A DNA stretch of 64,000 nucleotides from a bacterium (GTDB lineage Bacteria > Zixibacteria > MSB-5A5 > GN15 > FEB-12), in NCBI GenBank assembly GCA_016708025.1, contig JADJGQ010000002.1:744001-808000 (forward strand), in the 5' to 3' direction. The notes beneath the pieces were generated by a model. The model was not told where the DNA came from. It ran no database searches and saw only the letters and a program-made list of their open reading frames with translations. Each line of letters opens with the position of its first letter. The first letter of the stretch is position 1. This document shows, in pieces, positions 1 through 7,602 of the stretch. A program made the translations under genes and the position numbers.

Positions 1-167
1 TTCTGTCCGCCGAAGGTGATCTGGCGAATATTGGAGAGATGTGTCTCTCCGGGTAAGACCAGGGAATCGGCGACAGCCTTTGACGTCTGCGCGGCGGGCT
101 CATCCGCCAGTACCGGGCTGACGACCAAACCAAGCAACATCCCGATAATTGTGAGTTTCCGTACCAC
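1..167 (-). CDS. N-terminus of a secreted TolB/WD40-like beta-propeller protein (partial)
   Basis: Only the first 55 codons lie in the window; the gene runs off the left edge. A GTG at 167 is preceded by AGGAG at 176-180, eight bases away. The translation begins with a basic residue and a hydrophobic stretch ending near LADEP, a typical Sec signal peptide. It continues with a segment reading LPGETHLSNIRQITFGG. That stretch resembles the entry to PD40/TolB-type propeller repeats, which often read HLxNIRQLTFGGxNAEAYFS. The product is therefore probably a periplasmic propeller protein. The assignment rests on this short motif alone. Confidence 0.6.
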   Translation of the reverse strand, partial: MVRKLTIIGMLLGLVVSPVLADEPAAQTSKAVADSLVLPGETHLSNIRQITFGGQ

Positions 168-250
168 TACTAATTCTCCTCTGTATATGAGACTGATACA
201 CTCTATGCTTGAAAAGGTAGCAGACGAATTGCCGACTGGCAAGTGTCCGT

Positions 251-511
251 TCAGCGATAGCGGATCTTAAGATACAGGATCGCCGCCGCCATGCTCAGGG
301 TGACGACATTCGCCAGGATCACCGGGAGTGAGTTGACCAGAAAGCCGTATATCAGCCAGAGCGATATCCCAAGGCAGAAGATGATATACATTGCCAGCGA
401 GACATCCTTCACCGATTTGGTGCGCCAGGCCTGAATGAACTGGGGGAAGAAGGCGGCAGAGGTAAGAGCGCCGGCCAGCAGGCCGAGTATGGTGATGCTG
501 TCCATGGTCAT
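251..511 (-). CDS. SemiSWEET / PQ-loop small sugar transporter
   Basis: This 86-aa protein has three predicted membrane helices, the size of a bacterial SemiSWEET. Members of this family dimerise to form a sugar uniporter. The first helix carries the PQ signature (FFPQFIQAWRTKSV), followed by the polar segment KDVS and a second helix with LGISLW. The third helix (LPVILANVVTLSMAAAILYLK) has the conserved Asn. It starts 3 bases after the stop of the upstream PorV-like gene, so the two are probably cotranscribed. No clear ribosome-binding site precedes the ATG, which fits reinitiation. The substrate cannot be read from sequence. Confidence 0.85.
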   Translation of the reverse strand: MTMDSITILGLLAGALTSAAFFPQFIQAWRTKSVKDVSLAMYIIFCLGISLWLIYGFLVNSLPVILANVVTLSMAAAILYLKIRYR

Positions 512-514
512 CGG

Positions 515-1477
515 TTAGAAGCGGTATCCCGCGCTGACGCGGAAGGTCTCGTCAAGTTCGGAGTGGTGGAGATACGCGAAATCGATCGTGATGCGGCGGA
601 CATCCACCCCCGCTCCGGTCGTAAAGCGGCCGATATCAAATCCTGCGCGGCCAAAGATCATTTCCTTGTAACCAAGCTCCCAGCCGAAATGACTATCCAC
701 TGACAATTCACCTGACCAGTATTGGGCAGCACGCTTGAGGCCCTCAAATTTGACATCTCCACTCATCACAAACCGACCGGTAAAATCTTTGTACTGTGTG
801 CTCAAAAGGAGTGAAGGTTTGACCGTGGGATAAATGCTCTCGGTGTTGCTCCCCGAATCAAATGTTTTTCCGGAGTAGCGAATGAATCCAGTTGTCGCAT
901 CGGTGACTGTCAGCCCAAGTGTGGCAAAACGGTACGGCTGGTAAAGGAGGCCAGCATCAAGCGTCAGCCCATATCCGGATTCAGTACCGATATCGCGGTA
1001 GATCACTTTGGCGGTTAAACCAAAGTCGAACCGTGAGCCAAACTTTCCGGCGACCGATCCGGCAAAAAGGAAATCGCCGTGGTTTTCTTCTTTCAGAACA
1101 TATGGTCGATTGTATTGATCGAGCTGCGTGATTTTGATCCCGCCGCCGCCAAGGTAATAGACATAAAAGCCAAATCGCTGAATCAGCGAGTTCTCACGCG
1201 GGCGGGCATCAACATAGGAAATGAAGTCGTGGTTGAGGAGCGACCCGAACGTCTCGGCATGCATGGCCGTCAGGTAACGACCGTCGAGGCGATTGAGACC
1301 GGCAGGGTTCCAGTATGCGGCAGTCCCGTCGAATGGTCCAGCGACTACTGCACCCCCCATCGCCAGGCCGCGGGCGCCAACTCCCAAAGAGAAGGCTTCC
1401 CCCGCATACTTGGCCGCGCCAGCCGGGACGGCCGCCAGGAGAATGAGAAGCAGGCAGACGAAGGTGACTCGTTTCAT
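515..1477 (-). CDS. PorV/PorQ-family outer-membrane beta-barrel protein
   Basis: About 320 aa. A signal peptide (MKRVTFVCLLLILLAAVPAGA) leads into AGEAFSLGVGARGLAMGGAVVAGPFDGTAAYWNPAGL. This is the opening of the PorV/PorQ (UPF0164, FadL-like) barrels common in FCB bacteria. In some species PorV shuttles type IX secretion substrates; in others the role is unknown. The rest alternates short amphipathic strands and ends in an aromatic residue (RVSAGYRF), as outer-membrane barrels do. The frame is open 13 codons further upstream, but the Met at 1477 directly starts the signal peptide. No type IX secretion genes are visible here, so the specific role is open. Confidence 0.8.
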   Translation of the reverse strand: MKRVTFVCLLLILLAAVPAGAAKYAGEAFSLGVGARGLAMGGAVVAGPFDGTAAYWNPAGLNRLDGRYLTAMHAETFGSLLNHDFISYVDARPRENSLIQRFGFYVYYLGGGGIKITQLDQYNRPYVLKEENHGDFLFAGSVAGKFGSRFDFGLTAKVIYRDIGTESGYGLTLDAGLLYQPYRFATLGLTVTDATTGFIRYSGKTFDSGSNTESIYPTVKPSLLLSTQYKDFTGRFVMSGDVKFEGLKRAAQYWSGELSVDSHFGWELGYKEMIFGRAGFDIGRFTTGAGVDVRRITIDFAYLHHSELDETFRVSAGYRF

Positions 1478-1534
1478 CGGTTCACTAATGTACGGAGCAT
1501 CGCACGAAACGTCCATCCTGAATTTCCTTGGGCA

Positions 1535-1565
1535 ATAAAAAGGCGGGGTTCAATTGAACCCCGCC
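1535..1565 (-). terminator. Rho-independent terminator after the HMA-domain gene
   Basis: A perfect hairpin has arms GGCGGGGTTC (1542-1551) and GAACCCCGCC (1556-1565) around an AATT loop. On the minus strand it is followed by TTTTTATT. It lies 29 bases beyond the stop of the HMA protein gene and separates it from the PorV-like gene. Confidence 0.9.
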
Positions 1566-1593
1566 GGTAACACCCAAAAAGGAGAAACGGAAT

Positions 1594-2265
1594 TTACTTG
1601 GTTCCTTCGGCGCCAGTCTTGGCGTCTTTCTTGGAAGCGCAAGCAGCCATCTCTTCGGGGCTGCAGGTCTTGGAGCAACCAGCGCCAGCGGCTTTGGTCG
1701 TCGTACCGGTGGTGGCAACCGCCGGAATGATCTGAGCTTCGTAACCCTTGTCAACTACGGTCTTGGTCAGGGATTCGGCTTTGGTCTTGGCCGGATCGAT
1801 GCAAACCAGCGCGGAACCATCTTTGTAGTTCACGCTGAGGACCTTCACCACGCCAGGAGTCTTTTCCAGGGCGGCGGTGACGGAACCTTCGCAGCCGCCA
1901 CAGGTCATCCCTTTGATATTCATGTTGACCATTTCCATCTTGCCGTCATAGCCGCACAGCTTGGCGCACTCTTCGGCGGACATGGTCTTCATCATGGTGG
2001 CGCATTCTTCGGCCGTCAACTTCTTGCCGGCGAGATTGCAGGTGCCATCAGCGGAAGCAGTCGTGGCAGTCTTGTCGCCGCAGGAAGTGCCAGAACCGGT
2101 CAAAGTAGCCTTGGCGCCTTCAGCCTTCGAGCCGCAGGTCGCTTTGGAGCTGGCGGTGGTAGCAGTCGTCTTCGTGCCGCTACAGTTTTCACCGGCAACT
2201 ACCGGTGCGACCGTCATGGCCAATACGGCCAGACCGGACAGACCAAGGAAAATCATTTTCTTCAT
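1594..2265 (-). CDS. Secreted Cys-rich heavy-metal-associated (HMA/MerP-like) protein
   Basis: This 223-aa protein has a signal peptide (residues 1-24), a low-complexity Thr/Ala/Cys-rich region to about 110, one HMA domain at about 112-180, and a Cys-containing charged tail. The HMA domain carries GMTCGGC (Cys122, Cys125), the metal-binding CxxC of MerP, CopZ and P-type ATPase N-domains. The flanks hold at least ten further cysteines, some in TSCGDKT and CSKTCSPEE contexts, so more than one thiophilic metal could bind. GAGGAG precedes the ATG. It is divergent from the ars operon across about 500 bases, which suggests but does not prove a metal-resistance role. The metal specificity is unknown. 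Confidence 0.8.
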   Translation of the reverse strand: MKKMIFLGLSGLAVLAMTVAPVVAGENCSGTKTTATTASSKATCGSKAEGAKATLTGSGTSCGDKTATTASADGTCNLAGKKLTAEECATMMKTMSAEECAKLCGYDGKMEMVNMNIKGMTCGGCEGSVTAALEKTPGVVKVLSVNYKDGSALVCIDPAKTKAESLTKTVVDKGYEAQIIPAVATTGTTTKAAGAGCSKTCSPEEMAACASKKDAKTGAEGTK

Positions 2266-2761
2266 ACATTACTCCTCTTCGGATTTCGCCTAATGGTTTT
2301 CTTATAGGTTCTAATATATCGTTTTTCTTTGTTCGTGCAATCTCAATAGGGGATTGAGTCGAGGCCCGCCGTATCATCCCTTTGGAAGATTAAACACCCC
2401 AGCGAGGTTCCAGTTCCAGAATCCCGTTCGATTTTGATTTTCTGACGGTCAGCCGTTCTATCCTATCCGGCTCCCTGCCAACAAGATGTGAAATTACTGC
2501 AATCTCTTGATAGAGACTATGTTAGTCGCTGTTACTATCTTATAGTAGATAATTCATAGCCTTTTTATCGGCCAAAAAACCCCGCCAATCGAGACGAGAT
2601 CGGGTCAGGTCATCGATATATCCGCCGACTGCCTGCTTCAAGTCGTTGTTACTTCAATTAACGTATTGTGAAATAAGTGCTTACGCGAATATTGCCAAAG
2701 CCTTCAAAAAAGCTGTTGCAAATCTAAATCGTTTATCGTAAGTATACGATATAGGAGCTAT
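2266..2761. other. Intergenic region between the HMA gene and arsR
   Basis: About 500 bases between divergent genes with no convincing open frame. It holds the ArsR operator at its right end. A separate 6-bp inverted repeat, TACTAT-CTT-ATAGTA, lies at 2533-2547 in an AT-rich stretch. Its function is unknown, and it could belong to the HMA-side promoter. Confidence 0.5.
2734..2751. promoter_or_regulatory. Palindromic operator upstream of arsR
   Basis: TATCGTA-AGTA-TACGATA is a perfect 7-bp inverted repeat with a 4-base spacer. It ends 10 bases before the arsR start and abuts the Shine-Dalgarno GGAG. A TTGCAA at 2716-2721 could be the -35 element. ArsR-family repressors bind short inverted repeats at this position, so autoregulation of the ars operon is the natural reading. 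Confidence 0.65.
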
Positions 2762-3097
2762 ATGGGACAGAACAAAAAAGAAGAATTCAGCCAGGATCTG
2801 ATCGCGGCGGCAGAGTTTGCGCGGGCGCTTTCTCATCCGGCCAGACTAGCAATCCTCGAAGCAATCGCTCATCGCCAGGGATGTGTTTGCGGGGAGATAG
2901 TGGAACTGCTGCCGCTGGCGCAGTCGACCGTATCGCAACACCTCAAAGTACTCAGAGAAGTGGGGCTGATCAAAGGGGAGATCGATGGCCCCAAGTCATG
3001 CTACTGCATCGATTGGTCCAAGCTGAAAGAACAGCACGAGCGATTCCAGCAGATATTAACGTCATTACCAATACCGGAAAGCAGCGAATGCTGCTAG
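2762..3097 (+). CDS. arsR: ArsR-family metal-responsive repressor
   Basis: This 111-aa winged-helix protein has the family core: ALSHPARLAILEAI (helix 2), GEIVELLPLAQSTVSQHLKVLREVGLIKGE (recognition helix) and a wing ending in a Cys-containing strand (SCYCIDW). Candidate As(III) ligands are the CVC near residue 40, the CYC in the wing and the C-terminal CC. The canonical ELCVCDL motif is only partly kept (GCVCGEIVELL), so the binding-site geometry is an inference. It is the first gene of arsR-arsM-acr3-arsC, starting just after a palindromic operator. Release from DNA on arsenite binding would derepress the operon. Confidence 0.9.
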   Translation: MGQNKKEEFSQDLIAAAEFARALSHPARLAILEAIAHRQGCVCGEIVELLPLAQSTVSQHLKVLREVGLIKGEIDGPKSCYCIDWSKLKEQHERFQQILTSLPIPESSECC

Positions 3098-3113
3098 AAA
3101 AGTGAGGCCATGA

Positions 3114-3917
3114 ATGAAAACCAATGACCCATCCGAAATAAAGTCGGTTGTCCGCGAAAAGTACGGAGAACTTGCGTTGTCTTCATCCAGTTGCTGTGGT
3201 CCAACCAACTGCTGCGGCGATGGTACGATCAATGTCTCCCCTAGTGAGTATACTCAAATCGATGGCTATGTGAAGGAAGCAGATCTTGGTCTTGGGTGCG
3301 GTTTGCCGACCCAGTTTGCCAATATCAAAGCGGGAGAGACGGTGGTTGATCTCGGCTCCGGCGCCGGGAATGATGTTTTTGTCGCCCGTCGTATGGTCGG
3401 AGAGACGGGGCATGTGGTTGGCGTCGACATGACTCCCGCAATGATAGAAAAGGCGAACCAAAATAACAGCGGGCTTGGATACAAGAATGTCGAATTCCGG
3501 CTGGGTGAGATCGAGCAGATGCCGGTAGCAGAGAATTTCGCCGATCTGGTGATCAGCAACTGTGTGCTGAATCTGGTTCCGGACAAAGAGAAAGCGTTTG
3601 CGGAGATCGCTCGCGTTCTGAAACCGGGCGGGCGGTTCTCGATCTCCGACCTGGTGCTGACCGGTCCGCTACCCGAGGGGGTGCGGAATGCGACGGCGCT
3701 GTATATCGGATGTATTGCTGGAGCGACGACCACCAACGCATACATGGATTTTATCGCCAAGGCAGGCCTTCGCGAAGTAAAGGTCGAATCAAGCAAGAAA
3801 GTTGAGTTGCCGGACGATGTGCTCAGCAACTACGCTTCGCCGACCGAAATAGAAGAGTTCAAGCATTCCGGTACCGAAGTGCTTAGTATCACGGTCACCG
3901 GACGGAAACCAGCATAA
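3114..3917 (+). CDS. arsM: Arsenite S-adenosylmethionine methyltransferase
   Basis: This 267-aa ArsM methylates As(III) to methylated arsenicals using S-adenosylmethionine. The SAM motif VVDLGSGAGNDVFVA is at about 77-91. The three conserved thiols that bind arsenite are at Cys62 (LGLGCG), Cys150 (ISNCVLNLVPD) and Cys200 (IGCIAGA). The N-terminus has an extra cysteine patch, SSCCGPTNCCG (Cys27, 28, 33, 34), seen in many microbial ArsM proteins. The ATG at 3114 follows GTGAGG by seven bases; an ATG four bases earlier is out of frame. It lies between arsR and acr3, so methylation and efflux are co-induced. Confidence 0.93.
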   Translation: MKTNDPSEIKSVVREKYGELALSSSSCCGPTNCCGDGTINVSPSEYTQIDGYVKEADLGLGCGLPTQFANIKAGETVVDLGSGAGNDVFVARRMVGETGHVVGVDMTPAMIEKANQNNSGLGYKNVEFRLGEIEQMPVAENFADLVISNCVLNLVPDKEKAFAEIARVLKPGGRFSISDLVLTGPLPEGVRNATALYIGCIAGATTTNAYMDFIAKAGLREVKVESSKKVELPDDVLSNYASPTEIEEFKHSGTEVLSITVTGRKPA

Positions 3918-3926
3918 GGAACGCCG

Positions 3927-5033
3927 ATGTCCGCAACACACACACAAGGACGTGCTCGCACGGAGCTCCCGACAGTCGGTGGGCGACTCTCGTTTCTTGA
4001 CAGGTACCTGACAGTCTGGATATTTCTTGGTATGGCTATCGGTGTTCTGCTCGGGTGGGCGCTGCCGGGGGTCGAATCGTTCATCAATCAGTTTCAGGTG
4101 GGGACGACAAACGTGCCGATCGCAATCGGGTTGATCCTGATGATGTATCCGCCACTCGCCAAAGTGAAGTACGAGGAACTGGGGGATGTCTTTCGGAATG
4201 TGCGAGTCCTGGGGCTGTCGCTTCTGCAGAACTGGGTGATCGGGCCGATCCTGATGTTTGGTTTGGCGATCATTTTTCTTCGCGGGTATCCGGATTACAT
4301 GGTTGGTTTGATCATGATCGGGCTAGCGCGGTGTATCGCCATGGTGATCGTCTGGAATGAGCTGGCGAAAGGGGACACCGAGTACGCCGCCGGACTGGTT
4401 GCGTTTAACTCGATCTTCCAGGTGCTTTTCTACAGTCTGTATGCCTGGGTGTTCATCACTGTCCTGCCGCCATATTTCGGGGTGGAAGGGGCGATCGTTG
4501 AGGTCAGCATGCGGCAGATCGCCAACTCCGTCTTTATCTATCTCGGCATTCCGTTTCTTGCGGGGATGCTGACTCGATTCAGTCTGATAAAGCTGAAGGG
4601 GAAACAGTGGTACGAGACGAGATTTATACCGGTCATCAGTCCGATAACCCTGATCGCATTGCTGTTCACCATACTCGTCATGTTTTCACTGAAAGGGAAT
4701 CTGATAGTCCAGATCCCGATGGATGTCGTCCGGATCGCCATTCCGCTGTTGATCTACTTCGTGGTGATGTTCCTGGTCAGTTTCTGGCTCGGGAAAAAGG
4801 CAGGGGCGGATTACTCCAAAACGACAACCCTGTCTTTGACGGCGGCCTCCAACAATTTCGAACTGGCAATAGCCGTTGCCGTGGCCGTGTTTGGCATCAA
4901 CTCCGGAGCCGCCTTTGCAGCGGTGATCGGACCACTGGTTGAAGTTCCGGTGTTGATCGGTCTGGTTAATGTCGCGCTTCGATTCCAAAAGAGATATTTC
5001 TCACCCGCAACTACAGGAGCAACTCACTCGTGA
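3927..5033 (+). CDS. acr3: ACR3-family arsenite efflux permease
   Basis: This 368-aa protein with about ten membrane helices belongs to the ACR3 branch of the bile/arsenite/riboflavin transporter superfamily. It exports As(OH)3 from the cytoplasm. The family signature GLARCIAMVIVWNELAKGD carries the essential Cys in helix 4, and helix 9 contains TAASNNFELAIAVAVAVFG with the conserved Glu. Length and helix count are typical. The gene sits 9 bases after arsM and overlaps arsC by 4 bases at GTGA. No ArsA-type ATPase is present, so transport should be driven by the proton gradient. Confidence 0.93.
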   Translation: MSATHTQGRARTELPTVGGRLSFLDRYLTVWIFLGMAIGVLLGWALPGVESFINQFQVGTTNVPIAIGLILMMYPPLAKVKYEELGDVFRNVRVLGLSLLQNWVIGPILMFGLAIIFLRGYPDYMVGLIMIGLARCIAMVIVWNELAKGDTEYAAGLVAFNSIFQVLFYSLYAWVFITVLPPYFGVEGAIVEVSMRQIANSVFIYLGIPFLAGMLTRFSLIKLKGKQWYETRFIPVISPITLIALLFTILVMFSLKGNLIVQIPMDVVRIAIPLLIYFVVMFLVSFWLGKKAGADYSKTTTLSLTAASNNFELAIAVAVAVFGINSGAAFAAVIGPLVEVPVLIGLVNVALRFQKRYFSPATTGATHS

Positions 5034-5464
5034 CGATGTCGCAGTCAATTCGTATCCTGGTGCTCTGCACCGGCAACTCCTGTCGTTCGCAGATGGCGGA
5101 GGCGCTCTTTCGACATTTCGGAGCCGGGAAGGTCGAGGCATTCTCGGCAGGTCTGAAGCCGAAAGCAGTTCATCCGAAGGCAATACAGGTCATGCAGGAA
5201 CTGGGGATCGATATATCTCACCAGAAGTCAAATCACCTTTCCGAATTTCTGAGTGAGCAGTTCGACTATGTGATCACCGTTTGCGACAACGCCGCCTCAA
5301 ACTGCCCCGTTTTCCCCGGAGAAGCCGAACGGCTGCACTGGCCGTTTGATGATCCGGACAAGGCGACAGGGAGCGAAGATGAGATACTGTCTGAATTCCG
5401 GCGAGTACGAGATGAGATCGCGACAAGAATTCGCACTGAATTGCCTGAGTTGCTCGCCAACTAA
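5030..5464 (+). CDS. arsC: Arsenate reductase, low-molecular-weight phosphatase (thioredoxin-coupled) type
   Basis: This 144-aa protein reduces arsenate to arsenite for export by Acr3. It has the P-loop CTGNSCR (Cys13 to Arg19, CX5R) and the resolving pair Cys85/Cys92 (VCDNAASNCPVFPG). This is the triple-cysteine relay of the thioredoxin-dependent ArsC family. The GTG at 5030 overlaps the acr3 stop as GTGA and lies 10 bases from AGGAG. An ATG at 5036 is possible but is 16 bases from the same site. It is the last gene of the operon. Confidence 0.93.
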   Translation: MTMSQSIRILVLCTGNSCRSQMAEALFRHFGAGKVEAFSAGLKPKAVHPKAIQVMQELGIDISHQKSNHLSEFLSEQFDYVITVCDNAASNCPVFPGEAERLHWPFDDPDKATGSEDEILSEFRRVRDEIATRIRTELPELLAN

Positions 5465-5490
5465 TTAATCAAAAGTCATCAACCGACTGG

Positions 5491-6630
5491 CTACTTTATC
5501 TTCGATTCATTGGGTAGCAATTTGACGCCAGGGCAATCCGGGCACTCATCGATCTTGGTAAGATAGCACGAGAGGCAGCGGGGGCAGTAGTAGTCGGAGT
5601 TTGTATCGAGCTGTCTGTGGTTCTCCAAAATCTTCTCCGCATCAAGGCTATGTCTGGACAGCAGGCTTTCCAATTCAATTTTCACACGCTCCCGGGTAGA
5701 AGTCATCACTGATTCTGCAAGCTGATTGCCGGAGGCTTTGTCTTTGACAGGATACCTAAGTTTTCGCAGGGCGCTGGCGCTGATCCGAGATGCTATTATC
5801 GGCTGAGCCAGAGCGATCGCGACCGTTGTCGGATGAAACAGTTCGGTGGCCGGGAGAGTCAGCGAATCGGACGCTCTGACCAGAGAGATAGGATAGAAGA
5901 TCGCTTCGATCGCCGCAAACAGACGTGACCGTCGGGCTTCAGGGAAAAGCGTGCGGTAGCTTCTCCAGAGCCAGAAGATCGATAGAATCCATACTGAGAC
6001 TATTGGAATCAAGAGCCAGCGTGCGGCGTTGAATCCGGCTCGATCCCAGACAACCAGAAAGCTTATAATCAATAGCAAGAAAAGAAGCGAACCTACTCTG
6101 AGCGAGCGAATCGCCGATCGCACATACTCGATCTTCTGTTGGCAGGCTGAATCATCAAACCAGGCATGCAGGATCATGTTTGCCGCCGTTGATTGATCGG
6201 TCGAACTCAGTTTGTGTAATTGATCGACGGTCGATTCAGCATTGTCTGCGTGGAGGAACGAGAGTAGTCTCTCATCGCCGATCATTAGTTCGGTGTCTAT
6301 TGCCTGGACCTTGCTCAATTGTTCAGTTGGGACCAGTCGCGGTGAACGTGAACCGGATGCGAGTGAGTCTTCCGGTCCGACACCGACTAATCCTGCAGAT
6401 GAGATCGCAAACGGAACCGACCGGACGGCAAACGCTGAACCGGAGAGGGAGAGTGGATCGAGCAAAACAATAGAGAGTCTCCCCGATCCAAATCGAAAAG
6501 ACGGGCGGGTGATCCGCCAGCTTCTGAGGATCCCCTTCTGCAGGATCAACAGATCCGATGGCACAATGCGAACCGACTGCATGAGGCAGAGGGCGAGAAA
6601 TGTAACCAGCAGCAGTTGAACGTCGGTCAT
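5491..6630 (-). CDS. Membrane protein of unknown function with C-terminal zinc ribbon
   Basis: This 379-aa protein is not recognised. It has a hydrophobic N-terminus (residues 1-20) and two adjacent central membrane helices (about 180-220, LLFLLLIISFLVVW and WLLIPIVSVWILSIFWLW). A long soluble region follows, ending in a treble-clef or zinc-ribbon-like motif YYCPRCLSCY...CPDCPG near residues 345-370. The start codon overlaps the stop of the preceding DUF2167-like gene as ATGA, so the two are translationally coupled and probably work together. There is no catalytic signature. Confidence 0.6.
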   Translation of the reverse strand: MTDVQLLLVTFLALCLMQSVRIVPSDLLILQKGILRSWRITRPSFRFGSGRLSIVLLDPLSLSGSAFAVRSVPFAISSAGLVGVGPEDSLASGSRSPRLVPTEQLSKVQAIDTELMIGDERLLSFLHADNAESTVDQLHKLSSTDQSTAANMILHAWFDDSACQQKIEYVRSAIRSLRVGSLLFLLLIISFLVVWDRAGFNAARWLLIPIVSVWILSIFWLWRSYRTLFPEARRSRLFAAIEAIFYPISLVRASDSLTLPATELFHPTTVAIALAQPIIASRISASALRKLRYPVKDKASGNQLAESVMTSTRERVKIELESLLSRHSLDAEKILENHRQLDTNSDYYCPRCLSCYLTKIDECPDCPGVKLLPNESKIK

Positions 6631-7523
6631 GCGGTCGGTGGGCCGGGCGCTTTCGATTCACTCGATCGACCGGTAAAGAACTTTTTTAGGAATCCGGCGG
6701 CGCTGGCAATGGCCACGACGATCACTTTCCAGAGCCATTTAAAGATACCGGCCTTGGCGGCTACCGCTCCCGCTCCCCCGACTACCAGCGCGGTGAGGCC
6801 GTACTCGGCGATCTTGTCACCTTCGCGAAATTCGGCGTAGCGATTTCCTTCGGTGTAGTTGAAACCGCTCATGGCGGCCTGGAATTCAGGAAGCACTAAT
6901 GTATACTGACTGGGGTCAGCGACCAGCGTAACGGAATAGTAGCCGCGCCGCCCCAAAAAGCGGGTGAAGTAGTTGATCGACTGACCTCCGTCTCCCGCCT
7001 CGATCAGCGTTCCCCACTCAAGGTTATTGGTGGTTGTATTGTAATATGGCTCCTGAACCCAGTTCAGCAGATTCAACGTATCCCATCCACGTTTGAGGCG
7101 CTCTTTGTTGGACTCTTCCTGTCCCTCGCGAAGAGACTTGAACATAGCGTCAGCATCGAGATCGTCGCGCTCATCATCTTTGACGAAGCCGGCCTCAATA
7201 TATTCAAAGACAACAAACCACCCGAGGCTGTCATGGATGAGCATTCCTCGCTCGGTGCCATCGGTGACATTCTGCATATACTCAAGCAACTGGCGGGTCC
7301 CCTCAACCTCGGTGAAGCGGTAGCCTACGGGAACATCAATGATCGCCTCTTCGCCCAAAGAACCGATCGAGGGGCCCTCCAGCCAACTGATCTGGGGCAA
7401 CGATGGATCTATCGGCTCATCCTGCGCGCAAACGGAGCAGAGAGGGAGGAAAAGAGTGACAGCGGCGATGAATGAAAGCATCACGATGAAGTGATTGAAC
7501 GGACGTAGTGCGTTACGACGCAT
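6627..7523 (-). CDS. DUF2167-like membrane-anchored exported protein
   Basis: This 298-aa protein has a signal peptide (about 1-34, ending VCA). The large extracytoplasmic domain shows the DUF2167 pattern: an early VPVGYRF, then GMLIHDSLGWFVVFEYIEAGFVKDDERDDLDADAM, then LNLLNWVQEPYYN and TLIEA. The C-terminus has a glycine/alanine helix and a second hydrophobic segment (LWKVIVVAIASAAGFL) before a basic tail. DUF2167 proteins are widespread membrane proteins without a settled function. The ATG has GGGGAG six bases upstream and its own promoter. It is coupled to the following unknown gene. Confidence 0.75.
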   Translation of the reverse strand: MRRNALRPFNHFIVMLSFIAAVTLFLPLCSVCAQDEPIDPSLPQISWLEGPSIGSLGEEAIIDVPVGYRFTEVEGTRQLLEYMQNVTDGTERGMLIHDSLGWFVVFEYIEAGFVKDDERDDLDADAMFKSLREGQEESNKERLKRGWDTLNLLNWVQEPYYNTTTNNLEWGTLIEAGDGGQSINYFTRFLGRRGYYSVTLVADPSQYTLVLPEFQAAMSGFNYTEGNRYAEFREGDKIAEYGLTALVVGGAGAVAAKAGIFKWLWKVIVVAIASAAGFLKKFFTGRSSESKAPGPPTA

Positions 7524-7559
7524 GGGAAACTCCCCAACAAGAGTTACTGGTTATCTGGA

Positions 7560-7588
7560 AATATAGAGGCGGGCCGCAGGTCGTGCAA
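7560..7588 (-). promoter_or_regulatory. Sigma70-type promoter for the DUF2167 gene pair
   Basis: On the minus strand TTGCAC (7583-7588) and TATATT (7560-7565) are separated by exactly 17 bases, about 37 bases before the start codon at 7523. It marks the pair as a unit separate from the radical SAM genes just upstream. Confidence 0.6.
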
Positions 7589-7602
7589 TCATAAAACGTG
7601 GA

